Assembly: GCA_903874275.1 (NCBI GenBank)
Contig: CAIQRS010000198.1
Span: forward strand, 1 to 48,552
Length of the DNA: 48,552 bases
Reading direction: 5' to 3'
Origin: an uncultured Anaeromyxobacter sp.
GTDB taxonomy: Bacteria > Myxococcota > Myxococcia > Myxococcales > Anaeromyxobacteraceae
The notes under the pieces are model-generated. The model saw only the letters and a program-made list of their open reading frames with translations, was not told the origin of the DNA and did no database searches. The position numbers and the translations under genes were made by a program. Below, piece by piece: positions 1 through 7,513 of the stretch (the stretch's first letter is position 1; every line of letters begins with the position of its first letter).

Positions 1-509
1 AAGCGATCGACGAGGCCGCGCGGGGGAACCGGCGGGAAGGAGGCCAGGAGCGGCTGCTCGGCGTCGAAGACCGCGCGCGCGGCCGAGAGCGCCGCGTCGA
101 GGCGGGGCGCGTCGCCCGGCCACTCCCGGCGCAGCTCGGCGCTCCGCTCGCCCTTTGCCGAGGGGAGGTCCACGCGGTGGCGCGGGAGCAAGATCTGGAG
201 GGCGGGGCGGGCCGGCTCGAGCAGGCGCGCGGCGTCGGTGGCCAGCCCCAGCTCGACCAGGATGGCCTCGGCCGCCGGGAGGGACCGCAGGGCCGGGACG
301 AGGGCCGGTCCCCAGGGGATCCGCCAGCCACCGTCCTCGTAACCCGTTCCGGTCCCCTCGTGATCGACGTGGAGGACCCGGTAGCCGCGGCGGGCCAGGA
401 GCGCCCCCGCGGCGACGCCGCCCAGCTGCGACCCGATCACGCAGACGTCGTAGGCGCGCCGGACCGTGGCGGCGCGGGGGACGGCGGGCGATCGGGTGTT
501 GGCGGACAA
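1..509 (-). CDS. FAD/NAD(P)-binding oxidoreductase, N-terminal part (runs off the window)
   Basis: About 169 N-terminal residues of a Rossmann-fold oxidoreductase are visible; the rest lies beyond base 1. Residues 21-49 form a typical beta-alpha-beta dinucleotide-binding unit (YDVCVIGSQLGG, then an alanine-rich helix, then YRVLHVD with an acidic residue at the end of strand 2). The usual GxGxxG reads GSQLGG here, so the second glycine is Gln. The start is taken as TTG, six bases after the purN stop. The ribosome binding site is weak (AGGA about 13 bases upstream), so the start is tentative. It is probably the third gene of the purM-purN operon. The family resembles FAD-dependent phytoene-desaturase or amine-oxidase-like proteins, but the substrate cannot be told from this fragment. 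Confidence 0.65.
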   Translation of the reverse strand, partial: MSANTRSPAVPRAATVRRAYDVCVIGSQLGGVAAGALLARRGYRVLHVDHEGTGTGYEDGGWRIPWGPALVPALRSLPAAEAILVELGLATDAARLLEPARPALQILLPRHRVDLPSAKGERSAELRREWPGDAPRLDAALSAARAVFDAEQPLLASFPPVPPRGLVDR

Positions 510-515
510 GGCGGG

Positions 516-1193
516 TCAGCGATCCTGGGAGGGGTTCAAGACGCCGTCCATCATGGGAGCGGCCGCGTCGCGGAGCGAGACCCTGCGGCCGTCCAGGGCG
601 AGCCTCCCCTCGGCGAACCACTGCACTGCGAGCGGGTAGACCCGGTGCTCCTCGACGAGGATCCGGGCCGAGAGGGCGGGCTCGTCGTCGCCCGGCAGCA
701 CCGGGACGGCGGCCTGGACGATGACCGGTCCGGTGTCGGTGCCGGAGTCCACGAAGTGGACCGTGCAGCCGGTGAAGCGCACCCCGTAGTCGAGCGCCTG
801 GCGCTGGGCGTGGAGCCCCGGGAAGCTGGGCAGCAGCGCCGGGTGCACGTTCATCACGCGCGGGCAGCCATGGCTCGCCGGCGAGGGGGCGAAGGCCTCC
901 AGGAAGGCCGGGGTGACGATGCGCATCCAGCCGGCCAGGCAGACCAGGTCCACCCGGTGGGCCCGCAGCCTGGCCACCACCTCCCGGTCGTAGGCGTCCC
1001 GGTCGGGAACCCCCTTCGAGGGGAGGAGCTCGGTGGGGATGCCGGCGACCCGCGCCCGCTCCAGCGCGCGCGCGCCCGGCACGTTGCAGATCACCACGGC
1101 CACCGTGGCGTCGATGCGCCCGTCCCGCGCGGCGTCGACGATGGCCTGGAGGTTCGAGCCCGACCCGGAGGCGAGGACGCCGACCCGGATCAC
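516..1193 (-). CDS. purN: Phosphoribosylglycinamide formyltransferase (GAR transformylase)
   Basis: The product is 225 residues and transfers the formyl group of 10-formyl-tetrahydrofolate to GAR in purine synthesis. It opens with strand-loop [11 protein letters not shown] (residues 4-14), the phosphate-binding start of the family. The catalytic Asn and His are in [13 protein letters not shown] (N115, H117), and the conserved Asp lies in [11 protein letters not shown] (D153). A loop of about eight extra residues (APSPASHGC) precedes the catalytic strand. The GTG start overlaps the purM stop by four bases (GTGA), which implies translational coupling. It is slightly longer than the usual 200-215 residues because of the loop and a tail after the core. 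Confidence 0.95.
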   Translation of the reverse strand: MIRVGVLASGSGSNLQAIVDAARDGRIDATVAVVICNVPGARALERARVAGIPTELLPSKGVPDRDAYDREVVARLRAHRVDLVCLAGWMRIVTPAFLEAFAPSPASHGCPRVMNVHPALLPSFPGLHAQRQALDYGVRFTGCTVHFVDSGTDTGPVIVQAAVPVLPGDDEPALSARILVEEHRVYPLAVQWFAEGRLALDGRRVSLRDAAAPMMDGVLNPSQDR

Positions 1194-2224
1194 CCGACCA
1201 CCTCGCAGGTGGCCTCGCCGGCGCCCGCCTCGACGGTTCCCACCACCCAGCTCGAGAGGCCGCGCGCGGCCAGCACGGCGCGGGCCGCCTCGGCGGAGCC
1301 GGCCGGGAGCGCGATCACCAGCCCCAGCCCCATGTTGAAGGTCCGGTACATCTCGTCGCGGGGGACCTCGCCCTCCCGCTCGATGAGGCCGAAGATGGAC
1401 GGGACGGGCCAGCTTCCGGCGCGGATCACCGCGCGGGTCCCGTCGGGGAGGTTGCGGGGGGCGTTGCCCGGCAGGCCGCCGCCGGTGATGTGGGCCACCG
1501 CGTGGACCGGCGTCCCCTCGAGGAGCGCCAGGATGTCCTTCGCGTAGATCCGGGTGGGCTCGAGGAGCGCCTCGCCGATGGTCCGGCCGGAGAGCTCGGG
1601 AGGCCGGTCGGAGAGGGCGTAGCGATCGAGCAGAACCTTGCGGGCCAGCGAGTAGCCGTTGGAGTGGAGCCCCGTGGAGGCCACGCCGAGCAGGACGTCG
1701 CCGGGACGGACCTTCCGGCCGTCGAGGATCCGGTCCCGCTCCACCACCCCGACGGCGAACCCGGCCAGGTCGTACTCGCCGTCGGCGTAGAAGCCCGGCA
1801 GCTCGGCGGTCTCGCCGCCGATGAGGGCGCAGCCGGCCTGGCGGCACCCCTCGGCGATGCCCTTCACCACCTGTGCGGCCTCCTCGGCGCGCAGCTTCCC
1901 GGTGGCGAAGTAGTCGAGGAAGAAGAGGGGCTCGGCGCCGGTCACCGCCACGTCGTTCACCGACATGGCGACCAGGTCGATGCCGACGGTGTCGTGGCGG
2001 CCGGTGAGGAAGGCCAGCCTGAGCTTGGTGCCCACCCCGTCGGTGCCCGAGACCAGCACCGGGTCCCGGTACTTCTTCACGTCGAGGGCGAAGAGCCCGC
2101 CGAACCCGCCGATGCCGGCGAGCACCTCGGGGCGCATGGTGGGGCGCGCCAGCGGCTTGATGAGGTCTACGAGCCGATCGCCCTCGTCGATGTCGACGCC
2201 GGCGTCGCGATAGGTCGTGGCCAT
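1190..2224 (-). CDS. purM: Phosphoribosylformylglycinamidine cyclo-ligase (AIR synthetase)
   Basis: The product is 344 residues, the normal family length. It closes the imidazole ring of AIR with ATP, two steps after PurN in purine synthesis. Diagnostic motifs are GTDGVGTK (residues 60-67), [16 protein letters not shown] (90-105), [11 protein letters not shown] and the glycine-rich [10 protein letters not shown]. The ATG is preceded by a strong AAGGGGGG ribosome binding site. Upstream ATG/GTG codons in the same frame run into the divergent gene at 2324 and lack conservation. purM heads a minus-strand operon with purN and an oxidoreductase, and shares a 99-base region with the divergent cNMP-sensor gene. 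Confidence 0.96.
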   Translation of the reverse strand: MATTYRDAGVDIDEGDRLVDLIKPLARPTMRPEVLAGIGGFGGLFALDVKKYRDPVLVSGTDGVGTKLRLAFLTGRHDTVGIDLVAMSVNDVAVTGAEPLFFLDYFATGKLRAEEAAQVVKGIAEGCRQAGCALIGGETAELPGFYADGEYDLAGFAVGVVERDRILDGRKVRPGDVLLGVASTGLHSNGYSLARKVLLDRYALSDRPPELSGRTIGEALLEPTRIYAKDILALLEGTPVHAVAHITGGGLPGNAPRNLPDGTRAVIRAGSWPVPSIFGLIEREGEVPRDEMYRTFNMGLGLVIALPAGSAEAARAVLAARGLSSWVVGTVEAGAGEATCEVVG

Positions 2225-2287
2225 GTGCCCCCCCTTACCGGATGCGCGGCGATGCCGCAAGGCGTCACCGGCCGTCGCACGCGCGCG

Positions 2288-2317
2288 TTGACACCGCGGA
2301 GCGCCGTCGGCTAAGGA
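2288..2317 (+). promoter_or_regulatory. Candidate promoter for the cNMP-sensor operon
   Basis: A perfect -35 TTGACA (2288-2293) is followed 18 bases later by TAAGGA (2312-2317), which ends six bases before the GTG start at 2324. TAAGGA could be the -10 of a leaderless mRNA, but it also contains AAGGA at Shine-Dalgarno distance, so the two readings compete. The spacer carries the 11-mer CGGAGCGCCGT, also found in the serA promoter. Confidence 0.5.
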
Positions 2318-2323
2318 CCGTCC

Positions 2324-2959
2324 GTGGACCCGGGAGATCTGATGCGTCGCTTCGGCCGCGAGTTTCCGCGCGGCACGGTGCTCTTCCGCGAGGGGGACCC
2401 GGGCGGCGACATGTACGTCGTGAACCGCGGCAAGGTCTCCATCTCGGCGCGGGTCGGCGCCGTCGAGAAGGTGCTCTCCACGCTGGGGCAGGGCGAGTTC
2501 CTCGGAGAGATGTCGATCCTGAACGGCGCCCCGCGCTCGGCCACGGCGACCTGCGTCGAGGACTGCCTGCTGCTCGTCGTGGACGCCCGGACCTTCGAGA
2601 CCATGGTGCGCGCCAGCTCCGAGATCGCGGTGCGCATGATCAAGAAGATGGCGGGGCGGCTGGCCGAGGCCGACCGGCAGATCGAGAACCTGCTCCTCCG
2701 CGACGCCAGGGCCCGGGTGGTCCACTTCGTCTCCGGCGAGGCGTCCCGCCATCCGGACGCGCTCCTCGCGTTCTCCCCCGAGGAACTGGCCAGCCGGCTC
2801 GACGTGGACGTGAAGCAGGCGGCCGACGTGCTGCGAACCCTGGAGCGCTCCGGGCTCCTGGTCGGCTCGGAGGGCGCCTGGACCGTCCCGGACCCCGACC
2901 GGCTCCGCCACTTCCTCGACCTCCTTCAGCTCGACTCCCGCCCGGGGACCCACCAGTGA
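2324..2959 (+). CDS. Crp/Fnr-type cyclic-nucleotide-binding regulator
   Basis: The product is 211 residues. Residues 10-115 are a cyclic-nucleotide-binding beta-roll. The phosphate-binding cassette reads [18 protein letters not shown] (residues 58-74) and keeps the Glu (E63) and Arg-Ser (R71, S72) that hold cAMP or cGMP in Crp, so ligand binding is plausible. A long helix (about 98-130) follows, then a winged-helix region (151-190, [29 protein letters not shown]) that resembles a Crp-type HTH but is less standard. The start is GTG. The stop overlaps the next gene (GTGA), and that gene encodes a class II cyclic-nucleotide phosphodiesterase-like protein, which supports a cyclic-nucleotide role. 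DNA targets are unknown. Confidence 0.85.
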   Translation: MDPGDLMRRFGREFPRGTVLFREGDPGGDMYVVNRGKVSISARVGAVEKVLSTLGQGEFLGEMSILNGAPRSATATCVEDCLLLVVDARTFETMVRASSEIAVRMIKKMAGRLAEADRQIENLLLRDARARVVHFVSGEASRHPDALLAFSPEELASRLDVDVKQAADVLRTLERSGLLVGSEGAWTVPDPDRLRHFLDLLQLDSRPGTHQ

Positions 2960-3720
2960 GGATCCGGGTCCTGGGGGCCTCGGGGGGCGAGCTGCGCGGC
3001 CACGGCAGCACCTGCTTCCTGGTGGACGGCCGCCTCGCGCTCGACGCCGGCGCGCTCACCTCGCGCCTCGAGCTCGCCGAGCTCGACCGCATCGACCACG
3101 TCCTCGTCACCCACGCCCACCTCGACCACGTGAAGGACGTCCCCCTCCTCGCCGATCTCATGGTGGGGCGCCGTCGCCGTCCGGTCACGGTCCACGCCTC
3201 CCGGGGCGCCACCGAGACCCTCCGCCGCAGCCTCTTCAACGGGAGGCTCTGGCCGGACTTCACCCGCATCCCCAGCGCGCACAGCCCGGTGGTGCGCCTG
3301 GCCCCGTTCGCGTACGGCGTCCCGTTCCGGATCGGCGCCTACGGCGTCTCGGCGGTGAAGGTCCGCCACCCGGTCGAGTCGTCGGGGTTCGTGGTGCGGC
3401 GCGGCGCGGCGGCCTTCGCCATCTCCGGCGACACCGGCCCCACCACCTCCTTCTGGAGGGAGGTGAACCGCGCCCGGGGTCTCGGTGCGATCCTCGTCGA
3501 GCTCTCGTTCCCCAGCCGGATGCAGGCGCTCGCCGATCGCTCGGGGCACCTCACGCCCCGGGCGCTCGTCGGCGAGCTGGCCAAGGTGGAACGGGAGGAC
3601 GTTCCCGTATATCTGTACCACCTCAAGCCGGCCTTCCGGGCCGAGCTCGAGGCGGAGCTCGCGGAGCTCGGACTCCGCGGAGTCACGGTGCTCGAAGACG
3701 GCGACGAGATCGCGTTCTGA
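2956..3720 (+). CDS. Metallo-beta-lactamase-fold hydrolase, class II cyclic-nucleotide phosphodiesterase-like
   Basis: The product is 254 residues with a complete MBL metal site: THAHLDH (H53, H55, D57, H58), H138, SGDTGP (D159) and YHLKP (H222). The HxHLDH block and overall length resemble class II 3',5'-cyclic-nucleotide phosphodiesterases (yeast PDE1 / CpdP type) more than beta-lactamases or RNase Z. The GTG start overlaps the stop of the cNMP-binding gene by four bases, so sensor and putative degrading enzyme are translationally coupled. I infer that it may hydrolyse the nucleotide its neighbour senses; the sequence alone does not prove the substrate. accD follows 25 bases downstream. Confidence 0.82.
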   Translation: MRIRVLGASGGELRGHGSTCFLVDGRLALDAGALTSRLELAELDRIDHVLVTHAHLDHVKDVPLLADLMVGRRRRPVTVHASRGATETLRRSLFNGRLWPDFTRIPSAHSPVVRLAPFAYGVPFRIGAYGVSAVKVRHPVESSGFVVRRGAAAFAISGDTGPTTSFWREVNRARGLGAILVELSFPSRMQALADRSGHLTPRALVGELAKVEREDVPVYLYHLKPAFRAELEAELAELGLRGVTVLEDGDEIAF

Positions 3721-3745
3721 CGATCCGGCGACGGCAAAGGTGAAC

Positions 3746-4606
<861 letters not shown>

Positions 4607-4641
4607 TCGCGCCGAGCGACCGGCGCATCCCCCGGGGCGAA

Positions 4642-5856
4642 TTGGGCCCGAACGACTACCTCGACACGCTTCGTCCGCTGGCCATGCGGTTCGGCCTCGA
4701 GCGCATGGAGCGGGCCCTCGACGCCCTCGGGCGCCCCGACCGCGATCTCGCCATCCTCCACGTGGCGGGGACGAACGGGAAGGGCTCGACCTGTGCCATG
4801 GCGGCCCGCGCCCTCCAGCTGGCCGGCCACCGGGTGGGGCTCTACACCTCTCCGCACCTGGTCCGCTTCCACGAGCGCATCCAGGTGGACGGCCGTGCCA
4901 TCGACGACCCGGCGCTCGCCGCGCGGATCGAGGAGGTGCGGCGGGCCTGCCCCTGGCACGAGCAGGGCGGCGAGGCCGACCGGCTCACCTACTTCGAGTT
5001 CGCCACTCTGGTCGGTCTCCTCCACCTGGCCAGGGAGCGGGTCGGCGCCGCGGTGGTGGAGGTCGGGCTGGGGGGGCGCTTCGACGCCACCAGCTCGGTG
5101 AGTCCCCTGGTCTCCGCGGTGGCCCGCATCAGCCTCGATCACATGCAGTTCCTGGGTGACCGGGTGGACGCGATCGCGCGGGAGAAGGCCGGGATCTTCA
5201 AGAGCGGCGTCCCGGCGGTGGTGGCATGGGCCCAGCCCGAGGCGGCCATGGAGGCCCTGCGAGACGAGGCGGCGCGGCGGGGTGCCCCCTTCCATGTCGC
5301 CGGGCAGTCCTGGGGAGGGCCCATCGCGCTGCGCGGCGCCCACCAGGAGGGGAACGCGGCGCTCGCGGCGGCAGCCCTGCGTCTCCTCGATGCCGCAGGC
5401 GTCCGGGTCGGGGAGGAGGAGATCCGCTCCGGCATCGCGTCGGCCCGCTGGCCGGGGCGCATGGAGGAGGTGGGCGGCGTGCTGCTCGACGGCGCGCACA
5501 ACCCGGACGGCGCGGCCGCGCTGGCGGCGGCGCTGCCGGTGCTCCACCCGTCCCGGCCGGTCGAGCTGGTGTTCGGGGTCCTGTCCGACAAGGACCACGA
5601 GGGGATGATCGCCGCGCTCGCCCCGGCCGCCCGTCGTCTCCACCTGGTCGCCCCCGACTCGCCGCGCGCCCGGGATCCGGCGAGCTGCGTCCAGGTGGCC
5701 AGGGCGCTCGGCGCCGATGCCGACGTCCACGCCTCGCTCCCGGAGGCGCTCGCCTGTGCGCGCGCGGCCGCCCTGGACGGGGCGCTGGTCTGCGTGGCCG
5801 GATCCCTCTACCTCGTCGGCGAGGCGCGGCGGCGGCTCGCGGGTGAGGAGATGTAG
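4642..5856 (+). CDS. folC: Folylpolyglutamate synthase / dihydrofolate synthase
   Basis: The product is about 404 residues, a Mur-ligase-type ATPase that adds glutamate to folates. The P-loop is GTNGKGST (residues 43-50), followed by the family motif TSPHLVRFHERI (69-80), the Mg-binding E-V-GLGGRFDATS and LDGAHNPDG. The start is placed at TTG 4642 because the peptide from there (MGPNDYLDTLRPLAMRFGLE) matches the normal FolC N terminus. The next in-frame ATG (4684) would cut into the conserved helix, and upstream sequence has no start in frame before accD ends. The ribosome binding site is poor. Confidence 0.93.
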   Translation: MGPNDYLDTLRPLAMRFGLERMERALDALGRPDRDLAILHVAGTNGKGSTCAMAARALQLAGHRVGLYTSPHLVRFHERIQVDGRAIDDPALAARIEEVRRACPWHEQGGEADRLTYFEFATLVGLLHLARERVGAAVVEVGLGGRFDATSSVSPLVSAVARISLDHMQFLGDRVDAIAREKAGIFKSGVPAVVAWAQPEAAMEALRDEAARRGAPFHVAGQSWGGPIALRGAHQEGNAALAAAALRLLDAAGVRVGEEEIRSGIASARWPGRMEEVGGVLLDGAHNPDGAAALAAALPVLHPSRPVELVFGVLSDKDHEGMIAALAPAARRLHLVAPDSPRARDPASCVQVARALGADADVHASLPEALACARAAALDGALVCVAGSLYLVGEARRRLAGEEM

Positions 5857-5871
5857 GCCCCCGCTTCTCCT

Positions 5872-5902
5872 TTGTCGGTCCCTGCAGGGTGCGTGCTATC
5901 TT
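5872..5902 (+). promoter_or_regulatory. Candidate extended -10 promoter of the AMIN/lptD operon
   Basis: TTGTCG (5872-5877) and the extended -10 TGC-TATCTT (5894-5902) are separated by 19 bases; the predicted leader is about 22 bases. A perfect 10-base palindrome CCCTGCAGGG (5880-5889) sits in the spacer and could be an operator. Confidence 0.45.
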
Positions 5903-5929
5903 TCCGCAAACGCACGACGGGAGCGCTCC

Positions 5930-7510
5930 ATGCGCAAGTCCACGCTACTCTCCGCTGCACTCATCCTCGGTCCTGCCGCGGCGTTCGCCGCCGGCATCAA
6001 CGGGATCACCGCGATCGAGGTCGCCGAGACGGGCGGTGTGGCCGAGGTGACCATCGGAGCCTCCAAGGCCCCGTCGTTCACCACTTTTTCGCTCGTCGAT
6101 CCCCCGCGCTTCGTGATCGACGTCTCCGAGGCCGGGCTGGACGGAGCGAAGAGGAAGGTGGCGGGCGCCGGTCAGGTGAAGGAGGTGAACGCCATCTCCT
6201 TCGGTGAAGGCACGCACGCCACGGCGCGCATCACCGTCACGTTCGTCGGTGTCGTCGAACCGCCCGACGTGGTGGTCTCCGGAAACCGGATCGTCCTCCG
6301 CGTGCAGCCCCCGCAGCCCCCGAAGGGCGCGATGGTCGCGGCTGCGCCGGTCGCAAGGCCCCCGCCGGCCCCGGCTCCGCCTCCGGAGCCCGCTCCGGCG
6401 CCGGCAGTCGCCGCCGCTCCACCGCCACCTGCTCCCGCTCCGGCGCCGGCAGTCGCCGCCGCTCCACCGCCACCTGCTCCCGTCGCCACCACGTCTGCCG
6501 TTGCCGCAACGGCAGTTGCTTCACCGGCGCCCGCCGCCAGCGCTTCCGGGGCAGTACCGTCCCGGATTCCCGCTCCCGTGCCGCCGCCTGGATCGCCGGT
6601 CGCGGCCGCAACGGCTCCGGCCGTCGCCGCGTCGCCCGTCGCCGCGTCGCCGCGGCCTGCTCCCCCCGCACCAGCGCCGACGGTCGCCGCCGCTCCGCCG
6701 CCGGCTTCTCCCGCGGGTGCTCCCGCCGCCATCCCCAAGGCCGCCGTGACCGCCACGGGATCTGCTCCACCTGCACCCGTTGCCACGGCGGCACCCGTCG
6801 TATCGACCGCAGCCGCCGCCGATGCGAAGGCAGCAGCGGACGCCAAGGCCGCCGCCGAAGCCCGGGCCGCCGCCGATGCGAGGGCCGCAGCGGACGCGAA
6901 GGCCGCCGCCGAAGCCCGGGCCGCCGCCGATGCGAAGGCAGCAGCGGACGCGAAGGTCGCCGCTGAGGCTCGGGCCGCTGCTGAAGCGAAGGCCGCCGCC
7001 GACGCGAAGGCCGCCGCCGATGCGAAGTCTGCCGTCGCCGCCGCACAGAAGCCGGCACCGGCACCGGCCCCGGTCGCCGCGAAGCCCGCGCCCGCAGCCA
7101 AGCCCGCGCCCGCCCCCAGCCCCGCCGCCGAGCGCAACGAGGTCGAGTTCCTCGGCTTCAAGCAGACCGCCACCGGTTCCCGGGTCTTCATCCGTCTCCG
7201 CTCGACTCCGAAGTTCAGCGTTTCGGAGCCCCAGGAGAATCTGATCCGGGTCGAACTCCCGAACACGGGGGTCCCGCTCCGCAACGACCTGAAGGCGCTC
7301 GACACGTCCTTCTTCCCGACCGCGGTGGCGAAGGTCACCCCGGTCCGGCAGGGCAGGAGCTACGTCCTCGAGATCCGGCTCCGCGAGCGCGTGGCCTGGC
7401 AGCAGCGGATCGAGGGGACGACGCTGTCCCTCGACTTCGACCGGCCGGCAGCGCCCACGACGCCCCCGGCGCCGGCGAAGGCAGCCAGCCCGGCCAAGCC
7501 GGGCAAGTAG
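5930..7510 (+). CDS. Secreted protein with two AMIN-like domains joined by a Pro/Ala linker and an Ala-rich helix
   Basis: The product is 526 residues. A Sec signal peptide covers residues 1-20 (cleavage near AFAAG). Residues 22-125 form an AMIN-type beta domain, the kind that localises PilQ, FimV and AmiC in the periplasm. Residues 126-294 are a low-complexity Pro/Ala linker. Residues 295-366 are twelve hexapeptides of the form AAA[DE]A[KR], predicted as a charged, TolA-like helix. After a second Pro/Ala stretch, residues 403-504 (NEVEFLGFKQ ... LSLDF) look like another AMIN domain. The ATG has GGGAG upstream. The next gene, four bases on, is an LptD-like outer-membrane protein, so an envelope or periplasm-spanning role is likely. 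No enzymatic motif is visible. The partner is unknown. Confidence 0.8.
   Translation: MRKSTLLSAALILGPAAAFAAGINGITAIEVAETGGVAEVTIGASKAPSFTTFSLVDPPRFVIDVSEAGLDGAKRKVAGAGQVKEVNAISFGEGTHATARITVTFVGVVEPPDVVVSGNRIVLRVQPPQPPKGAMVAAAPVARPPPAPAPPPEPAPAPAVAAAPPPPAPAPAPAVAAAPPPPAPVATTSAVAATAVASPAPAASASGAVPSRIPAPVPPPGSPVAAATAPAVAASPVAASPRPAPPAPAPTVAAAPPPASPAGAPAAIPKAAVTATGSAPPAPVATAAPVVSTAAAADAKAAADAKAAAEARAAADARAAADAKAAAEARAAADAKAAADAKVAAEARAAAEAKAAADAKAAADAKSAVAAAQKPAPAPAPVAAKPAPAAKPAPAPSPAAERNEVEFLGFKQTATGSRVFIRLRSTPKFSVSEPQENLIRVELPNTGVPLRNDLKALDTSFFPTAVAKVTPVRQGRSYVLEIRLRERVAWQQRIEGTTLSLDFDRPAAPTTPPAPAKAASPAKPGK
6391..6480 (+). repeat. Two tandem 45-bp repeats inside the AMIN protein gene
   Basis: Two near-identical 45-base units lie head to tail, encoding APAPAVAAAPPPPAP twice in the Pro/Ala linker. 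The identity at DNA level points to a recent in-frame duplication, and copy number may vary between strains. Confidence 0.8.
6812..7027 (+). repeat. Twelve 18-bp repeats encoding AAA[DE]A[KR]
   Basis: Exactly twelve 18-base units encode AAADAK, AAAEAR and close variants (one VAAEAR). The codons vary between units (gcagca, gccgcc; gac, gat), so the array is older than the 45-bp duplication upstream or has been selected against exact repeats. The product is expected to be a long alpha helix like the TolA stalk. Confidence 0.9.
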
Positions 7511-7513
7511 CGG

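Noticed and set aside
6812-7027. Possible CRISPR-like array from regularly spaced repeats
   Set aside because: The 18-bp units are contiguous, in frame and encode a helix; there are no spacers and no cas genes.
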